A stretch of 64,000 nt of DNA from Chlorops oryzae. Its lineage: Eukaryota > Arthropoda > Insecta > Diptera > Chloropidae. A program made the translations under genes and the position numbers. Location: NCBI GenBank assembly GCA_020466095.1, contig CM035808.1:54274073-54338072 (forward strand). Reading direction: 5' to 3'. The first letter of the stretch is position 1; each line of letters opens with the position of its first letter. The notes under the pieces are model-generated. The model ran no database searches. It was not told where the DNA came from and saw nothing but the letters and a program-made list of their open reading frames with translations. Of this stretch, positions 30,836 to 42,517 are shown one piece after another.

Positions 30836-31585
30836 TGACGTGAATTTTGCAGTGTCACGATGTGTCACTGCTACTCACTGCGTGACGTGAATTTAAAATC
30901 ACGTCACGTCCGTGAATGTGCGTGAGTTCAAATATCGTGATTTTCGCCGTGAGTGAGTGAAAAATTACGCACGCACGGGCTACTCACGGAAAAACATTAA
31001 TTCATAAAACCAAAGTAGGCATTGAGTAGAAAATATCTCCAAAGAAAAAATTTTAAACTATTTGAGTTTGAAGCAAACTGATCTTAACGCAAAATGAATG
31101 TACCGAACAGAAAACAAGTAATCGAAAATGATTTAAAAAAGGATCCATTAGATCCTCGGTATTCATTTTTCACGCCTCCGAAGCATAAAAGTGAAGTTTG
31201 GACCGGATTTGAAGTAGTCAAATTCGAGGGCGCTATCGAAAACTTCGCACGATGCATCCAATGCAAGAAGATTTTGTGTGTACACCTGTTTAATTGCCTA
31301 TGTTTTATGTTCGGTACATTCATTTTGCGTTAAGATCAGTTTGCTTCAAATTCAAATAGTTTAAAATTTTTTCTTTGGTGATATTTTCTACTCAATGCCT
31401 ACTTTGGTTTTATGAATTAATGTTTTTCCGTGAGTAGCCCGTGCGTGCGTAATTTTTCACTCACTCACGGCGAAAATCACGATATTTGAACTCACGCACA
31501 TTCACGGACGTGACGTGATTGTGCGTGATTTGCAATAAGAGCGTGCGTGAGCGTGCGTGAAAGATCACTCACGCGCCCAGCTCTA
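30822..31585. mobile_element. Palindromic hAT derivative inside the satellite array
   Basis: The ends TAGAGCTGGGCGCG and CGCGCCCAGCTCTA are inverted, and GTTTGAGC (8 bp) is duplicated exactly on both sides (30814-30821, 31586-31593); the duplicated word is part of the 71-bp unit. The arms are about 280 bp each and rich in GTGAGTGAGTGA/CACGTCACG words. The spacer codes for a BED-finger-like piece (HKSEVWTGFEVVKF, CIQCKKIL), the usual N-terminus of hAT transposases, so this is a fold-back derivative of a hAT element. Confidence 0.85.
31115..31285 (+). pseudogene. BED-finger fragment of a hAT transposase
   Basis: VWTGFEVV followed by ARCIQCKKIL matches the first half of a BED zinc finger (aromatic residues, then C-x2-C); the His half and the DDE region are absent. 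It lies between the arms of the palindromic hAT derivative. Confidence 0.6.
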
Positions 31586-32347
31586 GTTTGAGCTAACAGA
31601 GCAAACTGTTAAATCAAAAGAAAAGTATTTGAGTTGACAGAGCAACTGTCAATTTTCTCATTTTGGTGAAATTTTTCTTATGCACGTGTCATATGTGAGT
31701 TCGACGGGAGGCAGGATGGCAGCAGTAAATGAATCAGAAAATGAATTATTTGAAGTGGAAAATGAGCTTTTCATGTTATATGTGGAATGGGGCCTATCCA
31801 TGGAGAGCATTACGGCATTGACTGAGTGCAGAATAAATAAATTAGAGCTGCTGGGAATGCTTTAATTATGCGACATCGACGAGATCTTTACCAGGCGCCA
31901 CCTTCTTGCGGATAAGATAAAATTTAGGCATAATCTTAAAAAATGGCGAAGTAATAATGGAGTAAGTATGATTTGTAGGTATAAATGCAGAAAGAAACAT
32001 ATCGCATACTAAATACAAAACCGGTAGAACTCGAAATTTGTATTGCGTGTAAAACGTCCAGTCTCTTTCGAAACTTTTAAAAGAATATTTTATTCATATA
32101 TTGTTAATATTACTGCTGAAGGATTAGAGTTGCATTTGGCATTTTTCAGCATTTCATCAAAATGCATATTTGCAATAATGCAACATTACGCGCATATGTT
32201 GATTGTTTTTAAAAGCATATTTCAGAAAATTGAAGAAATTTGAAAGATATGCTGAATTTTCTAAGTATTCGACAAATTTTCTGTCAGATTCTTAAAATTC
32301 CACAGCCTGCTTCATTCAATTTGAGCACTTGTTTTCAGGGACCGTAA

Positions 32348-33114
32348 GGCCCGATATTACAGTGTATACTTAAGTTAAGGAAGTTTGAAGACTTAAGAAC
32401 ACCTTAAGTGTCAAGCGGTTTAACAGTCAATTTTTATCCAAAACTCACGAAAATTTTTTTCGGCAGGGAACATTTGAAAAAACCTATATTTTAGTCCGGT
32501 CAAATTAGACCAAAAAATAAGTGGGAGGTTACATAAATTCCCACCAAGCTGAAAATTCCCTAGCAACAATATTTTAACATATGTTACAACTACAGAGATG
32601 TTTATACGTGGCGTACTCATGCATATTATGACGATTACAGCTTTTACAACTTTTTGGATCGTTATATCTCAAAAACGGTAGTTCGTAGGAAAAGACATAT
32701 AGACATTTTTTGTAGATAATCGTATGATCTACAATTTTTATCTAAGGTAATTTTATGATAAAACTTACCGTTTTGCTGAAAATCGCGAAAAAAAAACCTT
32801 TGACCTTGAATAAAATTTTTTCCATACAGGGGAATGATGGGGAACTTTCCAATTTTATTTTTTATTATATTTTAAACAATCATGCCGATTTTCAGCTTGG
32901 TGGGAATTTATGTAACCTTGAATGTCTAATTTGACCGGACTATTTTTTGTTTTTTACTTTTTTAAAATTCGTAAAATTAGTGAAATTCCTTCATTAAATT
33001 AATTTGAAAACTTATTTAAGGAGCACTTAAAATTTGTACTGTTAAAATGCTTTACAGACTTAAGCTTTACTTAAATGCTAAGGAGACCTTAAGTATGCAC
33101 TGTAATATCGGGTC
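32348..33114. mobile_element. MITE copy B, PIF-like, with nested TA-flanked MITE
   Basis: GGCCCGATATTACAGTGTAT faces its near-exact complement at the right; TAA flanks both sides (32345-32347, 33115-33117). Without the nested 447-bp piece it is about 318 bp and collinear, in reverse, with copy A at 4252-5293. It sits in an intron of the CACTA accessory gene. Confidence 0.85.
32494..32940. mobile_element. Nested TA-flanked MITE with GTCCGGTCAAATTAGAC ends
   Basis: GTCCGGTCAAATTAGAC at the left and GTCTAATTTGACCGGAC at the right are exact inverted repeats, and a second inner match (CCACCAAGCTGAAAAT) extends the arms. TA lies on both sides. Copy A lacks it and shows the uninterrupted site. Tc1/mariner-type by duplication. 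Confidence 0.85.
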
Positions 33115-33426
33115 TAAATGTGTTGAGTTTTTCCTGAAAAACTCAAAAATAACTGTTTTTCGGGTATGTGCTGATTTCGATTCGAAATGATTTCGATTTT
33201 GATTTTGCAATTCAAGTCAAAAAAAAAATGTTCTGACTTTCGATTTTGAATTAATTTTGATCAAAAGTTTCGATCAAATTCACGAAGACTACTTGACGAA
33301 TTCAAAATGGTCGATTTTTTGTATAGAAATAGAAAGGTAGCACAGCTTTTTTTCAAATTGAAATCGAATTGGACTCGAATCGAAAGTCAGCTAAAGTATC
33401 TCAAAATTTGTAAGTTAAATTCTACG

Positions 33427-33540
33427 CGCCGGTTTCACCAAGCTATTTAAATGAAACTTAAATAAAACGGACGTCAAATCGCAAATAAACAAAGTTTATT
33501 TTTCATTTAAGTTTTATTTAAAAAGCTTCGTGAAACTGGG
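33427..33540. repeat. Short foldback repeat
   Basis: CGGTTTCACCAAGCTATTTA faces AAAGCTTCGTGAAACTGG across a spacer rich in AAAC/GTTT. A small non-coding inverted-repeat element without certain duplication. Confidence 0.55.
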
Positions 33541-35385
33541 AGTAAGTTTTATTTTTAACCGAACATTTTCCGTTTAAAATGTGAGTTTTATTTTTCGGTC
33601 AAAAATATCGCTCGTTTTATATGGCTTATAGCACAATAGGCCACCATTGGTCGCAGTGCGCAGTTGTCCTCACAACTAATATGGCTTATATGTCTGACCA
33701 TCGAGCTACAACAAATCAATGACTATTCATTTATAAAACAACCTCTTAAGGGGATGTGTAAGAAATAAGAAGACCAATTTTTTCTGACCGAAAAAAAAAC
33801 TCATATTTTGCTCCAGATCACCTACAAATTTTTATAGAAAATTAAAACTCAATGTGTAACTGTTTTTGTTTGAGTTTTGCATAAAACTCAAGAAAATAAA
33901 AGTGAGGCGGAATTCCATAATAGCTTTGATGAACACCACAATAGTGCGTGTGTAGTGGAAACATAGCCTTAGAGTTGTGCCGGTTTTGTATTTAGCGAGC
34001 GATATAGTTAGTTTACAGAGCAGATTAAACCGTGGTCTTACTTTTACTTTCAAATATTTCTTTGCAGTATGATGCATTTCAAACTTGCAAAAATGAAAAA
34101 TCTCATCCTATTTCAACAAATGTTTGTGATTGGCTCCCATCGTCCCACCAGCTTGAATCGTCATGTGTGCCATTCAACATTAAAGAGATTTTAGAAAAAT
34201 CAATATCGGGAAGAGATATATTAAAAAACTATCTTACCTCGAATTCACTTAATAATGTCGAGCAAACAACAATAGTCAGAATAATCGTAGATTATTTTGC
34301 TCTTATTAATGTTAAAATGGATCCCAAAATTATGACTACCGTAGCGGAGGAGATTACACTAATTTTTCCAAGTGAAAATATGTCTACATACTATGTACCA
34401 CGCAGTAATAAACGAAATCCATCCGGAAAAATATATGATCGCTATTTTAACACCGTTCATAAACGCAAAAATTTAAATCCTTGCACAACAAAAAAGCAAA
34501 AAATATTGCATGAATCCAATAGTGATACCAACAGTGAAATTGCGATAGATAAGAGCGAATATGAAAATAAAAAAAAATGGCTGTCTTTCAACATTCCGTC
34601 AAATATTGCAGCACCCTGGAAAGAGACCTCATTTTTAAGAATGCAAGAAAGAAAATCTTTCAAAGAAATACTTGAGGACTGGCCGAGATATAAGGATCCA
34701 AATGGACCCGATTTATTTGATATCGATTTTGAAACGCTACACCCAGGCAAATCGAACAGGATATTTGAAGTTATTGACTCTGTTTGTGAGCAACTTGTAC
34801 AGTTGTTTCCTGTTTTAATTAAGGATAAATTAAACCTTGAACGGTTAAATAACACGAAATTTTCTGATATGCCCCAAAGTAAGAATTGTTTAAATGTATG
34901 AAACGTTCAGCTTAGATAATTTCTAAATAATATTATATATTTCAGATTCGAAAATGTTTCAATTCTTTCGTTTACTTCACGCTTTGATTTTACCGCCACG
35001 CATTAACAAAAGCAACAAACCATCCATATCCGACGCGCAAGAGGACATGATCGTTCATCTCTTAAATTTGAACAACTTCAAGCACATAGAGCAGGAATTA
35101 ATAGATGCTGCAGCAAAGGAGGGATTAAAAGTTCAGCCTAAGATATTTGTAGTCGGAGAAACTACTAACACGTTGAAAGAATTTTTAGTTTACGTTGACG
35201 GTATGATTTATAAGTTGGCGTCTTTGGTGCGCGCAGTAGATGTAGTTATTAAGATTTGCTTTGTTTTTAACTTAGAATACTCTCTTAAAAGTAAATATGT
35301 ATGGGTTTTTTGCAAGAAGCTATTTATGATATACCTTATACAGAAGAAATTCCTAAAATAAAAAATATATTAAATAAAATAAAAA

Positions 35386-37846
35386 ATGTCAAGTAAAAAC
35401 AAAAAAATCCTGAAAAAACCCACACATATTTGCTCATTTTGCGGAAATAGTTTTACATTTTCGGAACCGTTTTATAAACATTTGAAAGAAGAACATATAG
35501 CACCTTCAATTTACAAATACATATGTAAGTTTGACAACTGCAAAAAAATTTTTCAAAGCTTACATAAATTTAAGTGTCATATTGCAAGGCACGATAGCTC
35601 TTCGGAAATCGCTCGTTATCCAGAACCGAAAAGACTTAAAACTGACAGCTTAAATAATCTAAATGAACCTCTGGCATGTCTAAATTCATCCAGTTCTACT
35701 TTACAGCCAAAGGAATCATGCAGATCTACTTCTCACCCAAATGGGGAAATAGATTTGATACAAATCAAAGATACAGTTGAGAAACTTATTGTACGACTTT
35801 TATTACAACTTCATTCTAAGCCAAACATGACGAGAAAAAATGTTTTACAACTCCAAGGCTATTTCACTAACATTTTAAGTCCCATTTGCTCGATTTACGA
35901 ACAGTTTCATTCATATATTAGTCCAGATAAAAGAGAGTTGTTTAAAGAATTTACAGATTTAGTTAAAAATCCGTTTAATAACTTAGATTCGGAATACCGG
36001 TTGCTTAAAAAGATAGAACAATTAAAAATTTTCAAAAGGCCAACAGTTTTCACAATAAGTAAACAATTAGATGATGTTTTTGTTAGGGGAATACCAACTT
36101 TGAAAGAAAATTGTATAGAGGGAAGCTTATGTGACTTTAAATTTGAATTAAAAACGTATTTCGAAAGTCCAAACGTTTTAAGAAAGACTTTTGAAAATAT
36201 AGATAAAATTAAAGCTTCAAATAGATTAAACCACTTCATAAATGGAGAATTGTGGAAAAGAAAAGCTGAACAATTTAATGGTAAAATCGTTTTCCCGTTA
36301 TTTTTATACTTCGACGATTTTCAAATTAATGATCCTCTTGGACACCACCAAAAATCTATATTAGGAATGTACTGTTCAATTCCAGTCATTCCACAAAATC
36401 AACTAGCTCACCTGAACAATATTTTTGTTCTTGGTTTTATCAATTCAAAAGATGTGCGTGATTTCGGAAACTCGGCTGCTTTTAATCGACTGACGGAAAC
36501 TTTAGAAGATATTGCAAAAAATGGAATTGAAATACGTTATGGGGATCAAATATTAAAAATATTTTTTTACCTTGGTCAAATTCTAGGTGACAATTTAGGA
36601 CTGAATGAAGTTCTGGGTTTTACCGCTAGTTTTAATAGTGCTTCTTATTGTAGAATATGCACAGCTACCAAAAAAGAATGTCAACAAACTTCTATTGAGT
36701 TATCTGAAAATCTTAGAACTAGAATTAAATATAAAAAAGAGACAGAAGACCCATTTTCACTTACTGGAGTGAAGTCATCGGTGAAAGAAAATTCAATTTG
36801 GAACAATTTATCTAATTTTCATATTTCTGACAACAAGGCCTGTGACTTAATGCATGACATTTTCCTTGGAGTAGCAAAATATAACTTATCAAATGTTTTA
36901 AACTATTTCATATATGAAAAGAAATACTTTACTTTAGAGATTTTTAACCATAGGAAACAATTATTTAATTATGGACCAACTCTTATCGGAAACATATCTC
37001 ATCCAATTACTGAAAAGCAGATTAAAAAAAAAAAATATTCCTATGAAAGCAGTGGAAATGAAATTATTTGTGCACGTAATATTACTTATATTAGAAGGGT
37101 TAGTTCCGAATAGTGATCCGGTTTATCAATTCTTGGTTACTTTTGTCAAAATTGTTGATATTCTCCTATTGAATTATTTCTGCGATGATACTTTAAATGA
37201 ATTAAAGTTATTGATTTCTAAGCACAATAACTTCATCATAGAACATTTCAATGAGAAACTTAAACCCAAATACCATTTCATGACACATTACGCCATTGTT
37301 ATAAAGGAATTAGGTCCATTAAAATATTTGTGGAGTTTCCGTTTTGAAAGTAAGCATCAGTTTTTTAAAAGAAACGCTCATATCAACAACTCTCGATTAA
37401 ATGTTCCGTATACGCTAGCATTAAAAACTTGTCTTCAGTTTTCCTTTAACCTTGTTGAAGCAAACTTCTTCCAAAACGAAATCTTAAATATTGAACAAAT
37501 TGCTAATATTAATCTAGCTGAACTTTCTTACTACAAAAATCTATGTACACATCTAACTATTGGTCACAGTGTAGAAAGCATAATATATCGGGGCAAAACT
37601 TATAACACAAATAGCTATGTAAAGTTCAAAAATATAATCTTAATTATACTTAAAATATTTTATGAGATAGAAGAGGAATTATATGTGATAGGACAAGAGA
37701 TAAACAGCACGTTTTCCGAAGAGTTACAAGCTTTTATAATATTAAATACCTGCAATGCTTACCACATAAAAAGGATGGAAAATGTTTCCTTTCCCTCCAT
37801 CGTAACCGTGTTAAATAACGGAAATCGCGTTCTTAGGTTTAAATAA
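35386..37846 (+). pseudogene. tnp2-like zinc-finger protein of the CACTA-like element
   Basis: Probably the transposase gene. The N-terminus has two C2H2 fingers: CSFCGNSFTFSEPFYKHLKE with a following EH, and CKFDNCKKIFQSLHKFKCHI with a following ARH. The middle has LFLYFDDFQINDPLGHH, ILGMYCSIPVIP, GDNLGLNEVLGFTASF, YCRICTATKKEC and CDLMHDIFLGVAKYN, an arrangement like tnp2 of plant CACTA elements. The C-terminal part (LVPNSDPVY, LKPKYHFMTHYAIV, LWSFRFESKHQFFKR) is in another frame: a run of 12 A at 37024-37035 shifts the reading. With one base fewer the protein would be about 815 residues. The ATG follows the accessory gene's stop by 24 bp. The fault may be a homopolymer error. Assignment to tnp2 is by overall pattern, not by search. 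Confidence 0.65.
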
Positions 37847-37979
37847 ATATTATAAGTTTTTTAATAATTTTATTTAATTCAAAAATTATATATATATCTT
37901 AAATGATTTAATAAAACTTAAACTATATCTAAAAATTGTGTAATTATTTACTTCTTTATTTCGATGATATTCCCTTTTT

Positions 37980-38340
37980 TGGACAAAGGTGTGGCAATCG
38001 AAAAAAAAGTGTCAACTGTTGCTTGTCAACAGTGTAAGTATTTCAGCTTAGGACTTTCCGTTTAAACCAAAGACGTAAACTGTTCTTTTTTCAACAGTGT
38101 AAGTATTTCAGCTTAGGACTTTCCCTTTAAACCAAAGACGTAAACTGTTCTTTTTCCAACAGTGTAAGTATTTCAGCTTAGGACTTTCCCTTTAAACCAA
38201 AGACGTAAACTGTTCTTTTTTAACAGTGTAAGTATTTCAGCCAAGTACTCTAACTTTCAAACCAAACACATGAACTGTTTTTTAATAAACATTTTTGCAT
38301 TTCCTCTAAAAGGTATAACTTTTGAACCAAAGTCGCAAGC
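37980..38340 (+). repeat. 65-bp tandem array near the right end of the CACTA-like element
   Basis: Three to four units of about 65 bp with AACAGTGTAAGTATTTCAGC and TAAACCAAAGACGTAAACTG. Different in sequence from the 71-bp array at the other end, but both share AACTGTT/AACAGTG words. Confidence 0.85.
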
Positions 38341-38533
38341 TGTTGTTTAATTAAAGCTGATTTATTTGATTCAAATGCTCTCACCTTTAAGCCAACTACG
38401 TAAAATTTACAAAAATCCAAATACTTTTGTGCTGTTGATTCAAATCTGTTCACTTGTTGGCGCGATTCAACCCATAAAAATATTTACGACAAAATTAAAA
38501 TTGTTGGCACTACAGTGTTTTTCGCTGTGTGTA

Positions 38534-40158
38534 CCAACACCGGCTACAAAGGAGGATTTATTGCAAGACTAGAACGCCATTTACAGAGACCGTTGCAATA
38601 GTTGCTGTGTCTATTTCATTTCAATGAGCTACCATTTAATGCCCTTTTAAGATCTCTGCTTGGCAAAAAGAAGGGACCTGGAATCTGGCCAGAAAATATT
38701 GGACAAGGTATTCAAAATTGCATGAACTATACTGTAAGTTGAACACGCGATAATTAAATATTAATTAAAATAATTAAAGTATAAAATATTACTTAATTAC
38801 AGTGTGATAGTTTTTTTTTTCAAAAATTTATAAAGACAAGGCCGAATTCTCCCTATTTCGGGCACGAGGCATCGGAATATACTATGAGATATGCCAAGTA
38901 ATTCAAATAAAATATAATATATAATAGCATAATAATAAGTTTCAATAGGTTATAGTTCCCTATTGCGTCATTTTACCACAACAGTATTTTCGGAAAAAAT
39001 ACTTGGCATATCTCAGAGTACATTTTGATGTTACTTTGGAACACCAAACTTAAACTCATAGATAAATAGGGACCAAACAGTGTATAAAAGAACTTAAAAA
39101 CAACTTTTGCATGAAGACGTTCCGATAACTCAAAAAACTAATGATGCAGTTCGATTCCTCGTGCCCGAAATAGAGGGAGTTCGTTCATTCCGGCCTTGTC
39201 TTTTTTTGGACTACCACAGTCTTATTTGGATATATCTTTGCTTCTCTGCTTGGTCAGGTCAATCAAAATTTTGAACGAATACCAATGGGTGAAATGCCAG
39301 AAAACATTGAAGGAAACCAGCTATATTTATTTCGTATGGTTCAAGCCGAAAATACAGGAAAGTGCGATGAAAAATTAGCCAGTGAAAAGCCAGGTGTTGT
39401 AAGCGCATCGCGCTGGCTAACAACAGCGTCACGAATTCTGCGGTTTTATATCACGTGCACGCAACCTTCGACTTCATTGCAAAAACTAGCAGAATTCATT
39501 GAAAAAGTTTATGCGCCATTTTGGTTTTTAGTAAAAAACCAACCACTGGCAATTAATGGTAGTCGCAACGTTTTTAAATATATTACATGGATACGCCAGT
39601 TGCCAGAAGATATTCAACTAGCAGTTCGTCCTATTATCAAAAACAATGCGTACTTTTTGCACCCGGAGAACATTTTATTAACAATGATTACAGACCCAGA
39701 TTCTCAAATGCGTTCAGATGGCTATGCGAAGATTTTAGAAGCTCGCAAGGAAGCAACAGGATGCATTCGCCAAAAGTATAGTTCGCAACAAGGCAATGCC
39801 ATTAACTTTGAGAGCGACTCTTACATCAATATCATAGATTGGAGTTAATTTGAATTGACGGAGCCGCCATGCTTGCAGTTCTTCACGCAAGACCAACTAG
39901 AAGAATTCCAATATTCAAACAAAATAATCAAATTACCAGGTTCTCACAATGAAAATGGCCTAATTGATTATTTTCTTTAGTAAACCTATATATTTTCTCA
40001 GCTTATCTATGTCATTCGCAAAACACCGAGCGTTTTGTTCATATAGTACATGAATCTGCTTTGGCGGTCACCGATAAACAACGCATGGGCCACATTTTAT
40101 CAAAACTTGAGAGCCGTCAGAAATATAGCCAACTTGAATCGCGCCAAAATTTGATGGA
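38534..40158 (+). pseudogene. Last piece of the split HFNELPF gene
   Basis: The piece starts NTGYKGGFIARLERHLQRP, has an intron from GTAAGT at 38734 to TGGTCAG at 39257, and continues NFERIPMGEMPENIEG, SRWLTTASRILRFY and VYAPFWFLVK. TAG at 38599 and TAA at 39846 interrupt it. The C-terminal part reads on in frame (ELTEPPCLQFFTQ) and ends near 40158 after ERFVHIVHESALAVTDKQR in a shifted frame. Confidence 0.65.
38834..39206. mobile_element. MITE with GACAAGGCCG ends in the intron
   Basis: GACAAGGCCGAATTCTCCCT at the left faces a diverged inverted copy ending CGGCCTTGTC. CTATTTCGGGCACGAG is shared by both arms. Its core carries copy 2 of the dispersed ACTTGGCATATCTC repeat. No certain duplication. 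Confidence 0.6.
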
Positions 40159-42230
40159 TTGAAATCGACAGTATTCTTCTATTGATATAATTAAGCAAGT
40201 AAGGAAGCTTAAGTCGGTCAAGCCCGACTTTGATATACCCAGCGTTATGAAAAATCTCCGTTTGTAGACGTGGCAGTGGGCGGATGTCTCCCATTTTCAC
40301 TTAGGATCATACTCGGGGCTCGATATACCTGTGTGGCAAATTTCGATGTGACTGGTCCAACCGTTTCGAAGGAGATCCGACCACAGACGGACGATTTCAA
40401 TATTTTTTGAAATATGACGTTATTGAAGTATATGAGCGATATATTTATACATTTAAATAAAATATTTAATAGCATACTTTCAGGGAGAATTGCTTTTTTT
40501 GGAATATTAAACGGTTATAGTTCCCTAATGCGTCATTTTACAACAACAGTGCTTTGGGAAAAAATTACTTGGCATATCTCCAAGTACATTTTGATGTTAA
40601 TTTGGAACACCAACCTTAAACTCATAGATAGATAGGGACCAAACAGTGAACAAAATAACTTTAAAAAAATTTCAAAATTTAGTTAAAAATAGTTATGTTG
40701 GAAATATGTTTGATGATATTTTAAGGGTTTTATTTTTTTGATATAAGAGTGGTACATAAGGGTGGTAAGCACTGAGATCTTGGAGGTAAGTACTAGAACG
40801 GTACGCCTGAGGTCAATGACTTCTAAAGAGGACATATTGGTCTCTTTGCGACAAAAACATTGATGTATCAAACTTTAAAATCCGAGATATGAAGAAATAT
40901 ACCAATGCGCGACCTCTAGGTTCGATCGAAAAAAAAATGTTTTTCTTTTTGTTATTGTCTTGCAAAAATGCGTCATTTTCGCTGGTATACGGCGCACTTT
41001 TTTTTCTCCATATGAGAAAAATTTAATTTGTAAATACTACTGATTTTTTAAATAACTTATTTCTCTATAACAGTTAAAATATTCGTCCGAATAGTGGTCG
41101 AATATTCGTGGCATCAATAGTATAAATATCAATTGTAATAAAAAATCAGCTGATTTGAAAGATGCAAGATGCTAAATGCCAAGTGGAAACACTAATCTCA
41201 AAAAATCGCATCTTGAAGATGCGAAAGCAAGATGCGGCTATAGTGGAAACGGCCTCTTACAGTGGTTTTGTTACCGCGATTTCGTGTTGTATTTCGGATT
41301 AGGTTGGTACTGGTAACACAAGAAATATTTTTTTTAAGTTTTTCAGAGCTCCAGCTAGTGTTTGTGTAAAATCTTACTATGACTGGTTTCATATCAAAGC
41401 CAATATTAATATCTATCACATGAAATTTTTTTCAAGAAAGTAGAGCTTTTAGTTTTGCAGCAATGGCCTCTGCATCTTTAAAAAATTCGAAATTTTTTAT
41501 ATTTTTCTCTATTTTTGGCGTTTATTTGACCTGTTGTGACATGAAAGAATTTCTCTAAAAATGTCCTTTTTATATAATTTGGAAGGTGTTTCTGATTTCT
41601 TGGTCCGCAAAAAACAACTCTTATCTGAATTGATCTAGTAGCTCTCTTTCGCTTTTATACTTTACGAAAAACTTTTTAACTAAGGAGTTGGTCTATGTGG
41701 AAATTTCTCTGAAGTTGCATCATGAAAAGTTGAAGTTGTAGAAGTTGTTTAAACGATCCAAACCATTTCTGTCATATATGCGGAAAATATGTGCGCACTT
41801 ATCGTAGAAAAGTAATATCCGCTCTGGTAAAAATATCTGTTTTGATTACACTAGCTTACAGCAAATCTGACCTGGCCTATCTGATGGTCATTTCTTAAGT
41901 AAAATTTTGTGCTTAATCCGAATATGTCATAAAAAAAAATTTAAGTAGAATAGTTTTAGAGAAATGGGCTATTTTCGGTTTTTTGAGTTTTGAATAAAAG
42001 TATGGTTAGTAAATTGCAATTTCCTCCGAACATATTTAACCGATTCTAAATTTTAAGTTACGAATTTAAAGGCAGTTAAATTATCAACCAACAATGCCCA
42101 GAACATTCTTTAATCCAAATATACACGTAGAAGCTATTGATGAAGTTTTCCAGAAATTTGTTTAATTTTTACAAAATTTCAATAAAAAATCACTTTCAGT
42201 CTAATTTGCACCATGAAAAAATTTTGTAAA
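40159..42230. other. No gene recognised; holds dispersed repeats
   Basis: 40190-40400 looks like old dispersed repeat sequence, 40440-40690 is copy 3 of the ACTTGGCATATCTC repeat, and 40700-42230 is AT-rich without a convincing frame or ends. Confidence 0.45.
40440..40690 (+). repeat. Dispersed repeat, copy 3 of 3
   Basis: Inverse orientation of the 24375-24605 copy and very close to it, including GGGAGAATTGCTTTTTTTGG and the TGCGTCATTTTAC word. Confidence 0.75.
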
Positions 42231-42244
42231 AATTTTTTTTCGTT

Positions 42245-42471
42245 CTTACTTCAACCTTACTTGGCTACTAATGGAAGATATATAAAGATGGCAACCCTAG
42301 TAGAGGGGATATCAAGATAGTGGCATTCAACGACATTGCCTAAGGCATAAACCATCTATTAATTCAACTATTTGTTTAACTTTGAATTTTTATTGTTTGA
42401 ATAAAGCGTAGCGTAAGCAAACAAGCAGCGTTATCATTTGGGTAGTTGTGACCAACGCACGACTACGACAG
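42245..42471 (+). repeat. 5' LTR of LTR element 1
   Basis: It matches 59918-60150 from CTTGGCTACTAATGGAAG to CCAACGCACGACTA. An AATAAA hexamer lies at 42400-42405. The left border is approximate because similarity fades gradually. Confidence 0.75.
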
Positions 42472-42517
42472 TGGCGACGAGGATATTGTGTATTGTGGTT
42501 AAAAAGATTCAATAAGC

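Larger units (their letters stand above)
31680..35361 (+). pseudogene. Accessory gene of the CACTA-like element
   Basis: Proposed exons: 31680-31961 (an ATG at 31680 or 31716), 34068-34878 and 34946-35361, with GT-AG junctions in phase. Exon 1 has NELFMLYVEWGLSMESITAL and, after an in-frame TAA at 31863-31865, CDIDEIFTRRHLLADKIKF in the same frame. Exon 2 has INVKMDPKIMTTVAEEIT and NPSGKIYDRYFNT. Exon 3 has LLHALILPPRIN and LKVQPKIFVVGETTNTLKEF. The first intron holds a MITE of 767 bp. I do not know a biochemical role; I recall relatives next to transposase genes in insects. The join of exon 1 to exon 2 is the weakest part. Confidence 0.5.
29406..38531 (+). mobile_element. CACTA/EnSpm-like transposon, 9.1 kb
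   Basis: The ends CACACAG(A)AAAA and TTTTCGCTGTGTG are inverted and flanked by TA (29404-29405, 38532-38533). CACTA-type elements start CAC, duplicate 2-3 bp and carry subterminal repeats; this one has a 71-bp array at the left and a 65-bp array at the right. Two plus-strand genes lie inside: an accessory gene (31680-35361) and a zinc-finger/tnp2-like gene (35386-37846). Both are damaged. Later insertions are a hAT-like palindrome (30822-31585) and a MITE (32348-33114). It sits in the HFNELPF gene, whose frame it restores on removal. Confidence 0.75.
25560..40158 (+). pseudogene. Transposon-type gene (HFNELPF family), split by two transposons
   Basis: Three separated pieces form one gene: 25560-25647, 28443-29405 and 38534-40158. 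Removing the Harbinger element with one TAA, and the CACTA-like element with one TA, restores a continuous frame at both points (CDGTPT then NTGYKGG at the second). An intron (38734-39257) lies in the last piece. Recognisable stretches are RNIIVLWQRAGIPI, CKCGIESNNPCSC, ALDRSFGALLATLL, YATPADSTAVS, LLCLFHFNELPF, SRWLTTASRILRFY and VYAPFWFLVK. Lesions: a frameshift at 28885-28900 in an A-run, TAG at 38599-38601 where Trp is expected, and TAA at 39846-39848. From memory this is a common, uncharacterised TE-associated protein of insects; a catalytic role is not established. Its own terminal repeats were not found. Confidence 0.65.

Noticed and set aside
31084..31333. Two 79-codon genes on opposite strands
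   Set aside because: They mirror each other because they lie across the palindrome of the hAT derivative; only the central BED-like piece is meaningful.
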